Below, in pieces: positions 16,750 to 26,799 of a DNA stretch of 64,000 nucleotides. The translations under genes were made by a program, and so were the position numbers. A model generated the notes under the pieces. That model made no database searches and was not told the DNA's origin. It saw nothing but the letters and a program-made list of their open reading frames with translations. The DNA lies in contig JAGPFE010000011.1 in assembly GCA_018056705.1 (NCBI GenBank), forward strand, positions 1 to 64,000, in the 5' to 3' direction. This DNA comes from Candidatus Hydrogenedentota bacterium. GTDB taxonomy: Bacteria > Hydrogenedentota > Hydrogenedentia > Hydrogenedentales > CAITNO01. Each line of letters opens with the position of its first letter. Position 1 is the stretch's first letter.

Positions 16750-18561
16750 ATGATGACGTACCTGGATACGAACAAGCCGTGGCCCCATCCATCGGCCCGC
16801 GCGGTAGCGTGTGGATTGCTCCTGTTGGCCTTGAACGGGGCGGTATGGAGCGAAAACCTGGCCGAGCGGTCCATGAAAAAACTGGACGCGGCACCCATGC
16901 CCACGCCGGACGCGGTTGACTTCGCCGTGTGCGCGGATCCCCAGCCGGGCGGACTGCTCGGTACCCCCGAAGCCTTCCTGAAGATGATCGATGACTGGAA
17001 CGCCTGGCGTCCGGACTTTGTCATGTGCGCGGGCGACATGATCATGGGCGGGCCACCAGAGCAACTGGGGCCCATGTGGGATGAATTCCTGGGGCACGTG
17101 GACAAGATAGAAGCGCCGTTCTTCCCCGTGCCGGGAAACCACGACGTGGGAGATGATCCCGAGGTACTCCAGGTTTACCGTGACCGGGTGGGCCCTTTCA
17201 ATTACGTCGTTCGTCGGGGGCCGGTGGCCTGCGTGGTACTCAATACCGAGGAACGAGGAGAGCATGACGGTCTCACACAGGAACAGCGCCAATGGCTGGC
17301 CGACACCCTGGCGGCAACACCCGCCCGTCATATCTTTCTGTTCCTGCACGTGCCGCTCTTCGCCTACAACTGGGCCCGTGACTGGCAACCCGTGGCGGAT
17401 ATCATCCGGCCTTATCCCGTGCGGGCCGTGTTCGCCGGACACGAACACTATTACCGCCTGTGGGACACCCGCGACGGCGTGGCCTACATCGTCGCGGGCA
17501 GCGCGGGAGGCAGCACGAGAGGCACGCCTGAAGAAGAAGGTGGATTCTTCTGCTGGCTGGCCATACGGGTACGCGGCGAAACCTGGAACTGGGCGCTGGT
17601 CCGGCCGGGGTCCATCCTTCCCGCGGATGTGGTCACCCAGGCTGCCGTGGACCGCGCCGCTTCGTTGCGGAATATCCTGCGCCTGGAAGAGGTCCGGGGA
17701 AACTGGGGTGAACCGGTGGAAGGACCGTGCCGGGTCATCCTGAACAATCCATTTGACACGCCGCTGTCCGCCACGCTGACCTGGAACTGTCCCGCTGGCT
17801 GGAAGGTGTCCGATTCCACCCTCGCGTTCCATGTCGCCCCGGGAAAAACGGCCGAACATACCGTGACCGTGTCCGGAGCCGGGCCGCTGTTTTTCCCCGC
17901 CCCGATCCTGACCGGCAAAATCACGGATCCCGTCACCGGTCGGCCCCTGACCCTTTCCCAGGAATTGCCTTACACGCCCAAACTGGCCGCGCCCCGGGCC
18001 ACGACGCCCGTCACGGTAGACGGATCCCTGGATGAGTGGGACCACGCCCCGGCCGCCCGGCTGATGTACGGCGTGGCGTATGATCCGGCGGATGAAACGG
18101 ATCTTTCCGCCTGGGTCCGGGTCATGTGGGACGATCGGCATTTCTATCTTGCCCTCGAGACCCGGGATAACGCGTTTCATCAGCCGTATTTCGGCGACGT
18201 GGTGTGGATGGCGGACAGCGTGGAATTCTGGGTAGATCATTCCAACTGGAGCCTGAGCCTGTCGACGAAAGGTCCCCAGGTGTTTCTCGATGAGCGTCCC
18301 GACAAGCACCTGGACGCCGCGGTGGAAGGTATCCCCCTGGCGATCCGGCGGGATGGAGACCGGATCACGTACGAGGCGGACTTCCCGGCGGATCAACTAC
18401 CCCAGGTCAAACTGGCACCCGGGGAAAGCGCCCTGTTCTCCATTCTCGTAAACGACCTCGATCCCGATGGCCCCGTAAAACAGCGACACTACGCGGAACT
18501 CACGCCCGGCGCGGGGGAGCACTTCACCTGCCCGAAGGTTCGCGTGCAATTCCAGCCATGA
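16750..18561 (+). CDS. Secreted calcineurin-like phosphoesterase with C-terminal CBM9-like domain
   Basis: The protein has an N-terminal signal sequence and a metallophosphoesterase domain with CADPQ (61-65), CAGDM (93-97), PGNHD (128-132), FLHVPLF and GHEHYY (about 226). These are the ligands of a dinuclear metal centre. A linker beta domain follows, then a C-terminal module (about 415-603) beginning TTPVTVDGSLDEWDHA with WMADSVEFWVDH. That matches the CBM9-like fold used for binding sugars or for substrate delivery. The start at 16750 has GGAG 9 bases upstream. An alternative ATG at 16723 adds 9 residues. It probably acts on phosphorylated glycans or nucleotides outside the cell. It is the last gene of the secreted trio. 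Confidence 0.82.
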   Translation: MMTYLDTNKPWPHPSARAVACGLLLLALNGAVWSENLAERSMKKLDAAPMPTPDAVDFAVCADPQPGGLLGTPEAFLKMIDDWNAWRPDFVMCAGDMIMGGPPEQLGPMWDEFLGHVDKIEAPFFPVPGNHDVGDDPEVLQVYRDRVGPFNYVVRRGPVACVVLNTEERGEHDGLTQEQRQWLADTLAATPARHIFLFLHVPLFAYNWARDWQPVADIIRPYPVRAVFAGHEHYYRLWDTRDGVAYIVAGSAGGSTRGTPEEEGGFFCWLAIRVRGETWNWALVRPGSILPADVVTQAAVDRAASLRNILRLEEVRGNWGEPVEGPCRVILNNPFDTPLSATLTWNCPAGWKVSDSTLAFHVAPGKTAEHTVTVSGAGPLFFPAPILTGKITDPVTGRPLTLSQELPYTPKLAAPRATTPVTVDGSLDEWDHAPAARLMYGVAYDPADETDLSAWVRVMWDDRHFYLALETRDNAFHQPYFGDVVWMADSVEFWVDHSNWSLSLSTKGPQVFLDERPDKHLDAAVEGIPLAIRRDGDRITYEADFPADQLPQVKLAPGESALFSILVNDLDPDGPVKQRHYAELTPGAGEHFTCPKVRVQFQP

Positions 18562-18580
18562 CGTATTCGCCTCCCCCGGC

Positions 18581-19540
18581 TCAATGGGGCAGGTCGAACA
18601 CCCGCATGATGGCCGACATGCGACGGTTTACCGGCGCCACGCCAGGATAACGAACAAACTCCACGTGACCGTCCATGTACAACACGTTGCAGCCGCCGGG
18701 CACGTGATTGAACGAGGCTGCCGCCACGCCAATATTGTCATACATGACGAACACGCTACTCGCCGCGGTGGACGCCAGGGCCGGGTTGTTGATATCCGTC
18801 ACCAGGAACCGTTCGATACCCTGCCGGATACGGTACACCTTGTCACCGCCGCCATTTCCGTTTCCGGCGGAAACGTTCCGATCGCTGTCCACCGCCCGAA
18901 GGAACGCGTCCGGATCATTACGGTTCGGCATGGTCGAGAAAAACAGGTCCCGTAAAGTATCCACCACCTGCTGGGGCGCGATGGAGAGGTCCACCGCGTC
19001 AGCCTCCGTGATACCGAGTTGTTCCGCCGCTTCCAGCAGGTGCGTCAACAGGTGCATGTCGATGTCCTGCGGATCGTCATCCCCCGCCCGGTCCCACACC
19101 CACGACACGTACGTGTAACTGGCGTCCACGCCTTCCACGCCTTCCTGGTGCGTGGGCGAGGGTACCTTGTTCAGCAGGGTCAGCGTGCCGTCCGGGGCGA
19201 CATGATTTTCCAGCCGATCCTCGGCGTCCGATGGACAGAAAAGAATGGCCGGATCTGTCAGGTACTCCGGGTACATGGCGGATAGTCGCGGCCCCCACGC
19301 GAAACAGGGCCGGAAACCGCATCCCGGTTCCAGTTCCATGGGCGGAAACAGACCGTTGGACGCCTCGCCACTGTACATGGCGAAAATCAGGCCCCATTGC
19401 TTCAGGTTGTTCGCGCAGGTAGCCCGTCGGGCCGCTTCCCGGGCGCGAGCCAGCGCGGGCAGTAAAAGAGAGGCCAGAACACCAATGATCCCGATAACCA
19501 CCAGCAACTCTATCAGCGTGAATCCGCGCGCGCGTTTCAT
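18581..19540 (-). CDS. H-X-DG type pseudopilin (DUF1559-like)
   Basis: The 319-residue protein starts [20 protein letters not shown], a classical prepilin cleavage site, continues with [21 protein letters not shown], and ends with the processing-associated signature [18 protein letters not shown]. The spacing between His and Asp-Gly is ten residues here rather than the canonical nine. Proteins of this group are greatly expanded in Planctomycetes, Lentisphaerae and Hydrogenedentota and are thought to form surface or secretion structures. It lies 43 bases downstream of a Pro/Gly-rich membrane protein gene and has AAGGGGATT before the ATG. It is not part of the gspF operon at the left edge. Confidence 0.88.
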   Translation of the reverse strand: MKRARGFTLIELLVVIGIIGVLASLLLPALARAREAARRATCANNLKQWGLIFAMYSGEASNGLFPPMELEPGCGFRPCFAWGPRLSAMYPEYLTDPAILFCPSDAEDRLENHVAPDGTLTLLNKVPSPTHQEGVEGVDASYTYVSWVWDRAGDDDPQDIDMHLLTHLLEAAEQLGITEADAVDLSIAPQQVVDTLRDLFFSTMPNRNDPDAFLRAVDSDRNVSAGNGNGGGDKVYRIRQGIERFLVTDINNPALASTAASSVFVMYDNIGVAAASFNHVPGGCNVLYMDGHVEFVRYPGVAPVNRRMSAIMRVFDLPH

Positions 19541-19583
19541 GAGGAATCCCCTTGTTTATCGTGTTGCGACCGAAGGAAAAAGT

Positions 19584-20270
19584 TCACCGCGATTCCGGGT
19601 TATTTCCGGGAGGCGCTTCACCCGGCGATGGCGGCGGCATGTCCGGTGGCGGACCAGCCAGGCCCGGATTCATCCCATTCCCCGGTGGGGGACCCATGGG
19701 AGCGCCCGGCCCCATTCCGGGACCCCGTTCCCGCCAGCGGGCCCGGCGTTCTTTCATTTCCTGGACGCGCTGCTCAAACCGTTCCCGCATCTCGGGTGGA
19801 ACATGTTCTTTCAATGCTTCCAATCGATCGGGATCCATCCGCCAGCCAGGCCCACCACGTCGCCCTCCTCCCGGCGGCCCGGGCATTCCGGGCGGCGGTC
19901 CCAGGGCGCCCGGACCGGTACCCAGTTGCTGCTGCTGTTCCGGCGTGAGCACGCTCCGGACCTGTTCCATAACGCGACGCATGGTCTCCGGTCCAGGAGG
20001 TCCTTCGGCCCCTTCCTTCAGAATCCGGGTCACCTGTTCGGTCTGCTCGTCGGAGAGTCCCAGGCGCTCGCGCAACTGTTGCGCCCGATCCCGGGCCATG
20101 ATCTCACCCGCCTTTTCCGGATGAATGGCCAGTTCGGAAGGTCCCTGGGACCGGTTGCCTGAAACGGCAAAATGGTATACCGCCCAGCCGATGCCCCCAA
20201 GCAGGTAGATCACACCCGCTGCCGCTAGCAACCATTGCCACCACGGACGCTTACGCTCCTTACCATCCAT
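19584..20270 (-). CDS. Membrane-anchored Pro/Gly-rich protein with LTxxQ-like helices
   Basis: The 228-residue protein has one N-terminal transmembrane helix (WWQWLLAAAGVIYLLGGIGW). A helical segment with ERLGLSDEQTEQVTRIL and VRSVLTPEQQQQL follows. This resembles the LTxxQ motif of periplasmic Spy/CpxP-like chaperones. Long Pro/Gly/Met-rich stretches around and after it are probably disordered. The ATG at 20270 is preferred over a GTG at 20279 because GGAG lies 8 bases ahead. It is upstream of the pseudopilin gene and probably co-transcribed, which suggests a role in folding or displaying it, but this is an inference. Confidence 0.6.
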   Translation of the reverse strand: MDGKERKRPWWQWLLAAAGVIYLLGGIGWAVYHFAVSGNRSQGPSELAIHPEKAGEIMARDRAQQLRERLGLSDEQTEQVTRILKEGAEGPPGPETMRRVMEQVRSVLTPEQQQQLGTGPGALGPPPGMPGPPGGGRRGGPGWRMDPDRLEALKEHVPPEMRERFEQRVQEMKERRARWRERGPGMGPGAPMGPPPGNGMNPGLAGPPPDMPPPSPGEAPPGNNPESR

Positions 20271-20417
20271 GCCACGCACTCCATGTTGCCCCTCCGCAGA
20301 AAAGAATCAAGTTCCGTGCCACGTTTACAGGCCATTTTCATGGATACTACGAGGTAAGCATACGCCTCTTTTGCGCGATACGACACAAAGGCGCGCAATT
20401 TTTGCGCGGCGGGATGT

Positions 20418-23400
20418 TCAGGACCCGGGAATCTCCAGTCTTTGGGGCTCAGCGTCATTGAGGGTTATTCGAACCCGGGCGGTCATTCCCTCCGGGGGCA
20501 GGGCCAGGAATACCGTTCGTTCTTCGTTGCTTTCCAGCACCAGGGGAGCGCGAACGGGAAAATCGGGAATCCACTCGGGAGTGACGAATCCGAAACACTG
20601 CAGTTCCACGCTGCCGCAAGCCGGAAAAGACCATGGATTCCGCGTGGTCACCCGCAACCGGCCGGGCTCCCGATCTACCCTTACCACCGGACGCAAGGTT
20701 TTCTCTGCCAGCGTGTCCACCCATCTCGCCCCGTTCCAGAACATCCACGCCATCACACCACCTGTTCCATCTGGAGATTCTTCTGAAGTCACCCGAATCT
20801 TCCATTGCCCCCGCTCACCGGGATTGAGCGCGACATATACCTGCGAGGGCTCTGCGCGCCAGCCAGGCGAAGTCGACAGGTGCGCCACCGACTCAATCTT
20901 TCCATCCACGAGGTAGTTCGCCACGGTCAAGGTAACCTCACATTCGGGCGCGGTCAATGTGCCTTGAAGCGATACGGTCAGTGGCAACCCCCGGGATGGC
21001 GGCGTCACCATGCCTTGCCGCCAGTAGCGGCAGAACATCCGCGGCACGTCGTTCTGATCAACCAGGACCCTGGTGGGGGGCGTGGCGAGGATCATTTTCG
21101 GCAGTACCCAGAAACTGGCTGCCGCGAAAGGGGGCACCGCGCAGGAAATCCTGTTACCATCCGTCACGGGCAGATCGGTCACGCTGCGTTCGAGACCATC
21201 CGCCAGGGCCGCCGCGGCCAGCGGGGTATACCACGACGCGCTGCCGGACCACGCCGTACCGTACGGCTCACTCAGCCGGAGCAGCATACCGTCCCGGGGA
21301 CCAGGCAACGCGGCCCGGTGAGCCGCCACGGCATACCCGGCGGTCTTGACGGTCTCCAGGATCACGCCCGGACCACCCAGGGTAAGCAACGACTGCCGGT
21401 GCGGCATCGGACCCGGCTGAATCCCGCAAATGGCCGAAAACAACGGAGTCCTAAGACGGGCCGCCGCTTCAGGCGCGCCCAGGGAACGCCAGTCTCCAGG
21501 GCCTGCGCGCAACCAGAACTCCCGCGTTGGCGGCGCGGAGGGTAACGGATTGTCTCCATCCGGTGGGGCCCACAGTGCGATGACGACCCGCCCGTCGGGA
21601 TCCATTCCTGCTGGCAGGGTTCCGGGCCAAGTGAATACCACGGCCTGTTCCGCCCGCGGTACGGGATCTACCCCCATGCCGGCCACCCGATCGAAGGTCA
21701 GCGCGCCGGACTCACGATATGCCTCCAGCGCGTGGTTCACCCGGTCCTCAATATCCTGGGCAGTCCCGCCCAGCACCAGCGCGGTGACCGGACCGTTTCC
21801 AGGATGTGCCATGGGGTCAGGCAACAACACGGCTTCTCCCCGTTGCAGCACGTCCGCGATCTCACGACGATGGTCCGAAGACAGCGTTTCGATCAATGCC
21901 CTGGCGTAGCGGTTCGATTCCGGGCTGCCCAGCGCGATACGCAATGGCGCGTCCGTGTGATACTTCAGATGGGGACAAGTGGGGGCGTTGGCGTCAGGCC
22001 ATGGATCCCGTTCCAGCGCGTCGGAAGTCACCACCGCGGGAATTCCCCGCCGGTAAAGGGCGATCGCGAGAGCCCGGGCAGTCCGGCGCAGCCGAATGTC
22101 CTCGCCCGGAACAATCAGCGCCGGTTGCAGGGACCATGTTTTACCGTCCTTGGAACGTAAGGTATCGCTCCCGGACGCCGCGAACCATCCGGCGGCCGGC
22201 AGGAAATACGTGCCGGTCGGGCGTTCCTCGTCCCGGGTACGGTACAGGTCAGGTCGGGCGTGCCGTCGACCAACCACGGGCCGCCCGGATCCTCCCGCAA
22301 TCGGAACACACCCCGGGTCTGGCGATGGAGATGACAGGAATACCGCTTTCCCACGGGCATCCACCCCTTCGAAAGCGATCTCGCACCTCGGCCAGTCCTC
22401 TCCTTCGGACACCTGCCACCGCCGGACCAATTTCCCCTCCAGGAAAGGCTGCTCCACGGTCAGTTCCTGCATCCAGGACAACCGCCGCGCGGTAAACGTC
22501 GGCGCGCCAGGCCGTACCGCCGGGCCCGAGGTCCAAAGTTCCGCGCCATCCGCGGTCCGCGAAGCATCATTATTCAACGCGAATACCGCGCCGATATCCG
22601 GCGCGTCGAATGACCATCTGCTGGACTTGTCCGTGTAGCGCCGCAAGTCCCCGGTATCCGGATCAAACTCCAGCAGCACCCGGTCGTTTTCCAGAACCGG
22701 CCGGTTATCCCGCACCGGAGTATCCGGCGTGCCCCCGGACCGGATAAAGCACGTGGCATAGCCCGTCGCGGGCACCTGTCGGGCCAGAAATCGGAACCGG
22801 CCCACTTGTCTCGGCGTGCCGTCCTGCGCCGTCGTTTCCCGGATGTCCAGCGTAAAGGGCATGGGCTCGTCCAGCGCGTCCACCAGCGCTGGACGTTCCA
22901 TTCCCGTGATGTCCGCCTCGAGTTCCCCGGACACCGTCCGGTCCACGGGCGCGGCATTAAAGAGCAGCACGGCCCGGGTCCCTTCCTGGCGTCCGAATTT
23001 CGGGGCCACGCCCATGGTGTTAACCTGGCCCCCTAGTGCTTGCAGGGCCTCCTCAACGCGGGAACGGATCATTTCCCGCGCGGCGCACAGGTCCCCGAAA
23101 CTGTCCAGCAGGTCCTCCTGGCTTCCCATCCCCGCCAGCCGCCACCACGCGCCACGCGCCGAGAGCACCCGCCACCCCCAGTCCAGGTCCTCCAGCGGAG
23201 CCCGTGCTCCAGCGAGTCCACACAGGGTGACTGCCGTTTCTCCCGCGGTCAGCAGCGATTCCGTTTCCGTCCACGCGCGATGCATGGCGGGAAATCGAAG
23301 CAACAGGCCCGGCCGGTTCCCGGAAACCATGCCCGTCGCGAGCCGGTCGGGAGGAAACGCCCCGTCCGACGTGAGCAGCGTGGGCATCGCCGCGAAGTAC

Positions 23401-25205
23401 GCGTCCGGCGCGAGCCGGTCTATTCTCGCGGGGGGATACAGGGATGGTAACCTTGGCAACAGGGGTTCCAGCCACCCGGGAACGCCACCGGTCACGTCCA
23501 TCAGGACCAGGGAAGGCCCCCAGCCCTGGCGGTTGTCCGCGCGCCGGCTCACCCCCAGCATGTCGGGCAGCGCGTCCCCGTGTTCCGGCGGCGGCATGGC
23601 CGCATCACGCCGCAGTACGAACCATCCGCCAGGATCCAGGGGAATCGCGCTCACACCGGGCATGAAGCGGTAGCCTTCAGAGACTATCGCGCCCCGGATG
23701 CCCGACTCGGCCAGCCGCTCGAACCCGGCGGCATCCGGCAAAGGACCCTCCGTGAACGCCGCGGACTCCGGCGTGTGCCCCAGCAGGGCCTGCGCGACAC
23801 CCAGGGTCGTCGCGGTGTCCCGGCGCGCCGTTTCGGGCCTGGCCACCCGGGGATCGGGCGTGCTGTCAGCCGCCGCAACGGACATAAACGCCGGACGCCC
23901 CAGGGGCGCCACCAGGTCCAGCAGGTCAGGACGGGCCGCGAAGAACGGCAGCAGGTCGTCTGGTCCTGCCGCGTAAAATCCACCCCCACGCCAGCGGCCC
24001 TGCAGCAGGGCCAGGTCCGTCAGCAGCGATACCTCCCGCTCAAGAGCCGCCATGTCCCGGGCAGGGCTCAACGGCCCAACGCCCATCCACGTCACCGGAT
24101 TGCGCGGCCATGGCGCATCCGCCATCGTCAGCGTAATAATTGCCGGATCGCCCCCTCCCGCCCGCGCGGTCAGTGTTACCGGCCCCCCTCCCGCTCCGGG
24201 CCCATCGGCCGGCACGGGTACCGGCAACAGCACGTCTTCCGTCTCGTACGGCCGCAACGCGGGCAATTTCACCTGGGCTGCCAGCGTGCCGTTCTGCATA
24301 TCAATGGTGCCCGGCGGACTGGCGGTGGGGCCATGGTTCCACGCGGCCAGTGTAAACAACCGGCGGACATCACCAGCCGTGCCGCTCAGTCGTCCCGTGT
24401 CCCGGGGAAGCGTGTCGAAGTGTACTGGGCCCGAAGCAACCGCCCGGCGCACCCGCAGGGCGATTTCCCACCCGTTCGCGCCCGACAGCATACTCCGGTT
24501 GGCCCATGCCCCGTTCAGCAGCCCCGCGATGGAAACGTCCAGCGCGCGGGCCAGCACGTCCAGATCGGCCAGGGGAGCCTCGAACATCACGAGATGCTGA
24601 CCCGGAGGCAACACCGCCAGGAATCGGTCTACCCCTGCCTCCTCCAGGGAAGCCGCCCGGATGTCCCGGTAGGACTGGCCATTAATCCACCACCGCGCGC
24701 CGAAGTGCGTGTGAGCCTCGAAGAACACCGGGGTTGCCGCGTCCACCGTCACGTAGAAGGCGGCGTAGGCCACGCCTTCATCCCGCCCACGGAACAGGCT
24801 GGAAAAATCGAGGCGGGGCGTGTCCAGCCTCGCGGCCTGCCATACAGCTTGGGGCCCCTCGACCGCGAGCAGGGGTATCGGCCGGGTCATCGCCACGCCA
24901 CCGAGGGGTTCCATGAAATCCCGGCTGCCCAAGGCTGCCCCTCCACCGGCGGCCGCGCGGATAATTCCCTCCGGACGATCGGAAGGAAACGGCCCACACA
25001 CGAACCAGTCCCGGGGAAACCCCCGCTCCAGCATCGCATTCAGGGGCTCGGCGTACCGGGCCGTCTGGCTCGTGGGGGCAACCGGTGGTGCCTGTCCCCA
25101 CGCGGCGGGAATCGCGATGGCCAATAACCACGACACCAGCGGCACTAGACGCGTTGCGGCCACATGGCGCGATTTGCTGGACCGGTTTACACCCATGGCG
25201 TTCAT
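20418..25205 (-). CDS. Giant secreted GH38 (alpha-mannosidase)-like protein, possibly inactive
   Basis: The 1595-residue protein has a signal peptide (about 20-37). A region with RDWFVCGPFPSD and a jelly-roll-like part (about 60-240) follow. A poorly conserved middle third comes next, and then a segment from about residue 765 that fits the GH38 C-terminal domain (AVLLFNAAPVDRTVSGELE, PVLENDRVLLEFDPDTGDL). A helical segment before it, ending in SRVEEALQAL, fits the GH38 middle domain. I cannot find the DxFGH-type nucleophile motif or the His/Asp metal ligands of GH38 in the middle third. It is therefore either very divergent or a non-catalytic relative. The start lacks a clear ribosome binding site. 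The upstream gene is 49 bases away on the same strand. Confidence 0.6.
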   Translation of the reverse strand: MNAMGVNRSSKSRHVAATRLVPLVSWLLAIAIPAAWGQAPPVAPTSQTARYAEPLNAMLERGFPRDWFVCGPFPSDRPEGIIRAAAGGGAALGSRDFMEPLGGVAMTRPIPLLAVEGPQAVWQAARLDTPRLDFSSLFRGRDEGVAYAAFYVTVDAATPVFFEAHTHFGARWWINGQSYRDIRAASLEEAGVDRFLAVLPPGQHLVMFEAPLADLDVLARALDVSIAGLLNGAWANRSMLSGANGWEIALRVRRAVASGPVHFDTLPRDTGRLSGTAGDVRRLFTLAAWNHGPTASPPGTIDMQNGTLAAQVKLPALRPYETEDVLLPVPVPADGPGAGGGPVTLTARAGGGDPAIITLTMADAPWPRNPVTWMGVGPLSPARDMAALEREVSLLTDLALLQGRWRGGGFYAAGPDDLLPFFAARPDLLDLVAPLGRPAFMSVAAADSTPDPRVARPETARRDTATTLGVAQALLGHTPESAAFTEGPLPDAAGFERLAESGIRGAIVSEGYRFMPGVSAIPLDPGGWFVLRRDAAMPPPEHGDALPDMLGVSRRADNRQGWGPSLVLMDVTGGVPGWLEPLLPRLPSLYPPARIDRLAPDAYFAAMPTLLTSDGAFPPDRLATGMVSGNRPGLLLRFPAMHRAWTETESLLTAGETAVTLCGLAGARAPLEDLDWGWRVLSARGAWWRLAGMGSQEDLLDSFGDLCAAREMIRSRVEEALQALGGQVNTMGVAPKFGRQEGTRAVLLFNAAPVDRTVSGELEADITGMERPALVDALDEPMPFTLDIRETTAQDGTPRQVGRFRFLARQVPATGYATCFIRSGGTPDTPVRDNRPVLENDRVLLEFDPDTGDLRRYTDKSSRWSFDAPDIGAVFALNNDASRTADGAELWTSGPAVRPGAPTFTARRLSWMQELTVEQPFLEGKLVRRWQVSEGEDWPRCEIAFEGVDARGKAVFLSSPSPDPGCVPIAGGSGRPVVGRRHARPDLYRTRDEERPTGTYFLPAAGWFAASGSDTLRSKDGKTWSLQPALIVPGEDIRLRRTARALAIALYRRGIPAVVTSDALERDPWPDANAPTCPHLKYHTDAPLRIALGSPESNRYARALIETLSSDHRREIADVLQRGEAVLLPDPMAHPGNGPVTALVLGGTAQDIEDRVNHALEAYRESGALTFDRVAGMGVDPVPRAEQAVVFTWPGTLPAGMDPDGRVVIALWAPPDGDNPLPSAPPTREFWLRAGPGDWRSLGAPEAAARLRTPLFSAICGIQPGPMPHRQSLLTLGGPGVILETVKTAGYAVAAHRAALPGPRDGMLLRLSEPYGTAWSGSASWYTPLAAAALADGLERSVTDLPVTDGNRISCAVPPFAAASFWVLPKMILATPPTRVLVDQNDVPRMFCRYWRQGMVTPPSRGLPLTVSLQGTLTAPECEVTLTVANYLVDGKIESVAHLSTSPGWRAEPSQVYVALNPGERGQWKIRVTSEESPDGTGGVMAWMFWNGARWVDTLAEKTLRPVVRVDREPGRLRVTTRNPWSFPACGSVELQCFGFVTPEWIPDFPVRAPLVLESNEERTVFLALPPEGMTARVRITLNDAEPQRLEIPGS

Positions 25206-25254
25206 TGTGCGGCAGGGTACCGTGAAGGTTCAAACCTCCTTATCGGTTCTGGCC

Positions 25255-26799
25255 TCAGGGAAACGCCACACGACGCGCCGGAAACGGTTCCCGCCACGGG
25301 GTAATCCGCCACTCCGCGGGCGCGCTGGCTACCCGCGGCCGCTGAGGCATCAGGATCCGTTTCAGCATTTGCGGGCCAGATGGCCGCTCCGGCAGAGGTT
25401 CCAGCCGGTAACCCGTCCACGGATGGGCCCCAACCACGTCAACGATCCGGAGGGTTCCTCCACCGGGCCCATATTCCGGCACATCCACCACGCGCGTGAG
25501 TCCCGGGGTCATCTCTACCCACACCAGGGCGGACGCGTCGCGTCCCGGTCCAAAGGGCGGCGGACACCGCAACGCCTCGGCCAGGCGCACGGGCGCGAAG
25601 CCCACCCGGTATACATCTGGAAACACCGCCAGGGTCTCGTCCCCTGGGATAGTCGCCGCCTGGGCCATGCCTTGTTTCAGCAGGCGATGGGCTCTCTGCC
25701 AGTCCATGGATATCCAGCCGTGCCAGGCCATCAGGGCCAGGCACGTCGCCGTGCTCGCGGCAACGGTCCGCTTTCTAAACCTCGGATGCTCCAGTTGCGC
25801 CCGGAACCCCGCTGCCCCCACCAGCGCCAGCAAGGCCACCGGAACTATGTACGCCCCTCCCCCTTCGAAGGTCTGAACATCCAGCCTCCCACCCACCGCC
25901 AGGCAAACCGGCAGAGACAGCGCGACCAGTCGCCCGGCTGCCCTCCCCGCGAAATGCCGCGCCAGCAGGATCAGCCCTGCCCACGTGATCAGCGACCACG
26001 CGGCGTGCCACGCCGGGTAGGCCTCGAAAAACCGCGCCGCGTCGGCAGAAAGGCCAAAAGGCCATGCCACCAGCAACCACGCCTGGCCACCACGTAACAG
26101 GCCGAACAGGCCCATCGGGTCCCAGGAACAACTGTACAGGGCCCCGCCCAGGATGGCCAGCGTCACGGGCAACACGCGGCGCATGCCACCCCACCCGGTC
26201 GACTGTCGAATCCACGCCCATCCCGCGATCAGTACCAGCGCTGTCCACCACTGTCCCGTAATCCACGCGATCCCCGGCGGCAGCAGCCATCCCGCCAGGG
26301 TCCGGCCCACACCACCCCGAGCGGACGATTCCACCACCCATACCGCCACCAGCAACAGCAACCCGTCGGCCAGGGCGGTTATCCCGGTCACGGTAAATAT
26401 CGCGCCGGATTTCACCGGGTGGGCCAGAAACAGCACCGCCGCCACGGAACCCAGCCACCACGGCCCACCAGTGATCGAACGGCTCAACCGGAAAACCAGG
26501 ACGACCACCCCATACAGCAACACCAGGCTCGCCAGGCGAGGCCAGACAACCGACGGCCCGTGGAACATCCCCGAACAAACCGTAAAAAACCACCCTCCCT
26601 TTCCGGCGGAGGCTTCCGGTAACCTGACGAAGTCTTCCCCCATGGGTCCCAGCCGCAGTGTCCACCCGAACAGGATAAGCAGGTACAGGGCGTCCGCTAC
26701 CAGGAAGGGCAACCAGCGGTCCGTTCGCGCGGAGGCAGGCGAATCGTCTTTCACCCCCCCGGGTTCAGTGGGCGGTGAACCGGGCGAGTTCCTGTTCAT
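25255..26799 (-). CDS. Polytopic membrane protein, GT-C glycosyltransferase-like
   Basis: The 514-residue protein has about ten hydrophobic helices followed by a soluble tail of about 150 residues. The loop LAHPVKSGAIFTVTGITALADG resembles the corresponding loop of TMTC/PMT-type GT-C enzymes (HP, then a charged or Gly-rich turn, then a helix). That suggests a polyprenyl-phosphate-sugar-dependent glycosyltransferase or a relative. The first extracytoplasmic loop has GEDFVRLPEA, where PMT-type enzymes carry their catalytic acidic residues. The assignment is tentative. It overlaps the end of the DapA-family gene by 35 bases and precedes the 1595-residue protein gene, so the three are one operon. 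Confidence 0.5.
   Translation of the reverse strand: MNRNSPGSPPTEPGGVKDDSPASARTDRWLPFLVADALYLLILFGWTLRLGPMGEDFVRLPEASAGKGGWFFTVCSGMFHGPSVVWPRLASLVLLYGVVVLVFRLSRSITGGPWWLGSVAAVLFLAHPVKSGAIFTVTGITALADGLLLLVAVWVVESSARGGVGRTLAGWLLPPGIAWITGQWWTALVLIAGWAWIRQSTGWGGMRRVLPVTLAILGGALYSCSWDPMGLFGLLRGGQAWLLVAWPFGLSADAARFFEAYPAWHAAWSLITWAGLILLARHFAGRAAGRLVALSLPVCLAVGGRLDVQTFEGGGAYIVPVALLALVGAAGFRAQLEHPRFRKRTVAASTATCLALMAWHGWISMDWQRAHRLLKQGMAQAATIPGDETLAVFPDVYRVGFAPVRLAEALRCPPPFGPGRDASALVWVEMTPGLTRVVDVPEYGPGGGTLRIVDVVGAHPWTGYRLEPLPERPSGPQMLKRILMPQRPRVASAPAEWRITPWREPFPARRVAFP

Noticed and set aside
16702-18396. 564-codon minus-strand frame opposite the phosphoesterase
   Set aside because: It has no domain pattern and lies entirely over a gene with a metal-site signature.
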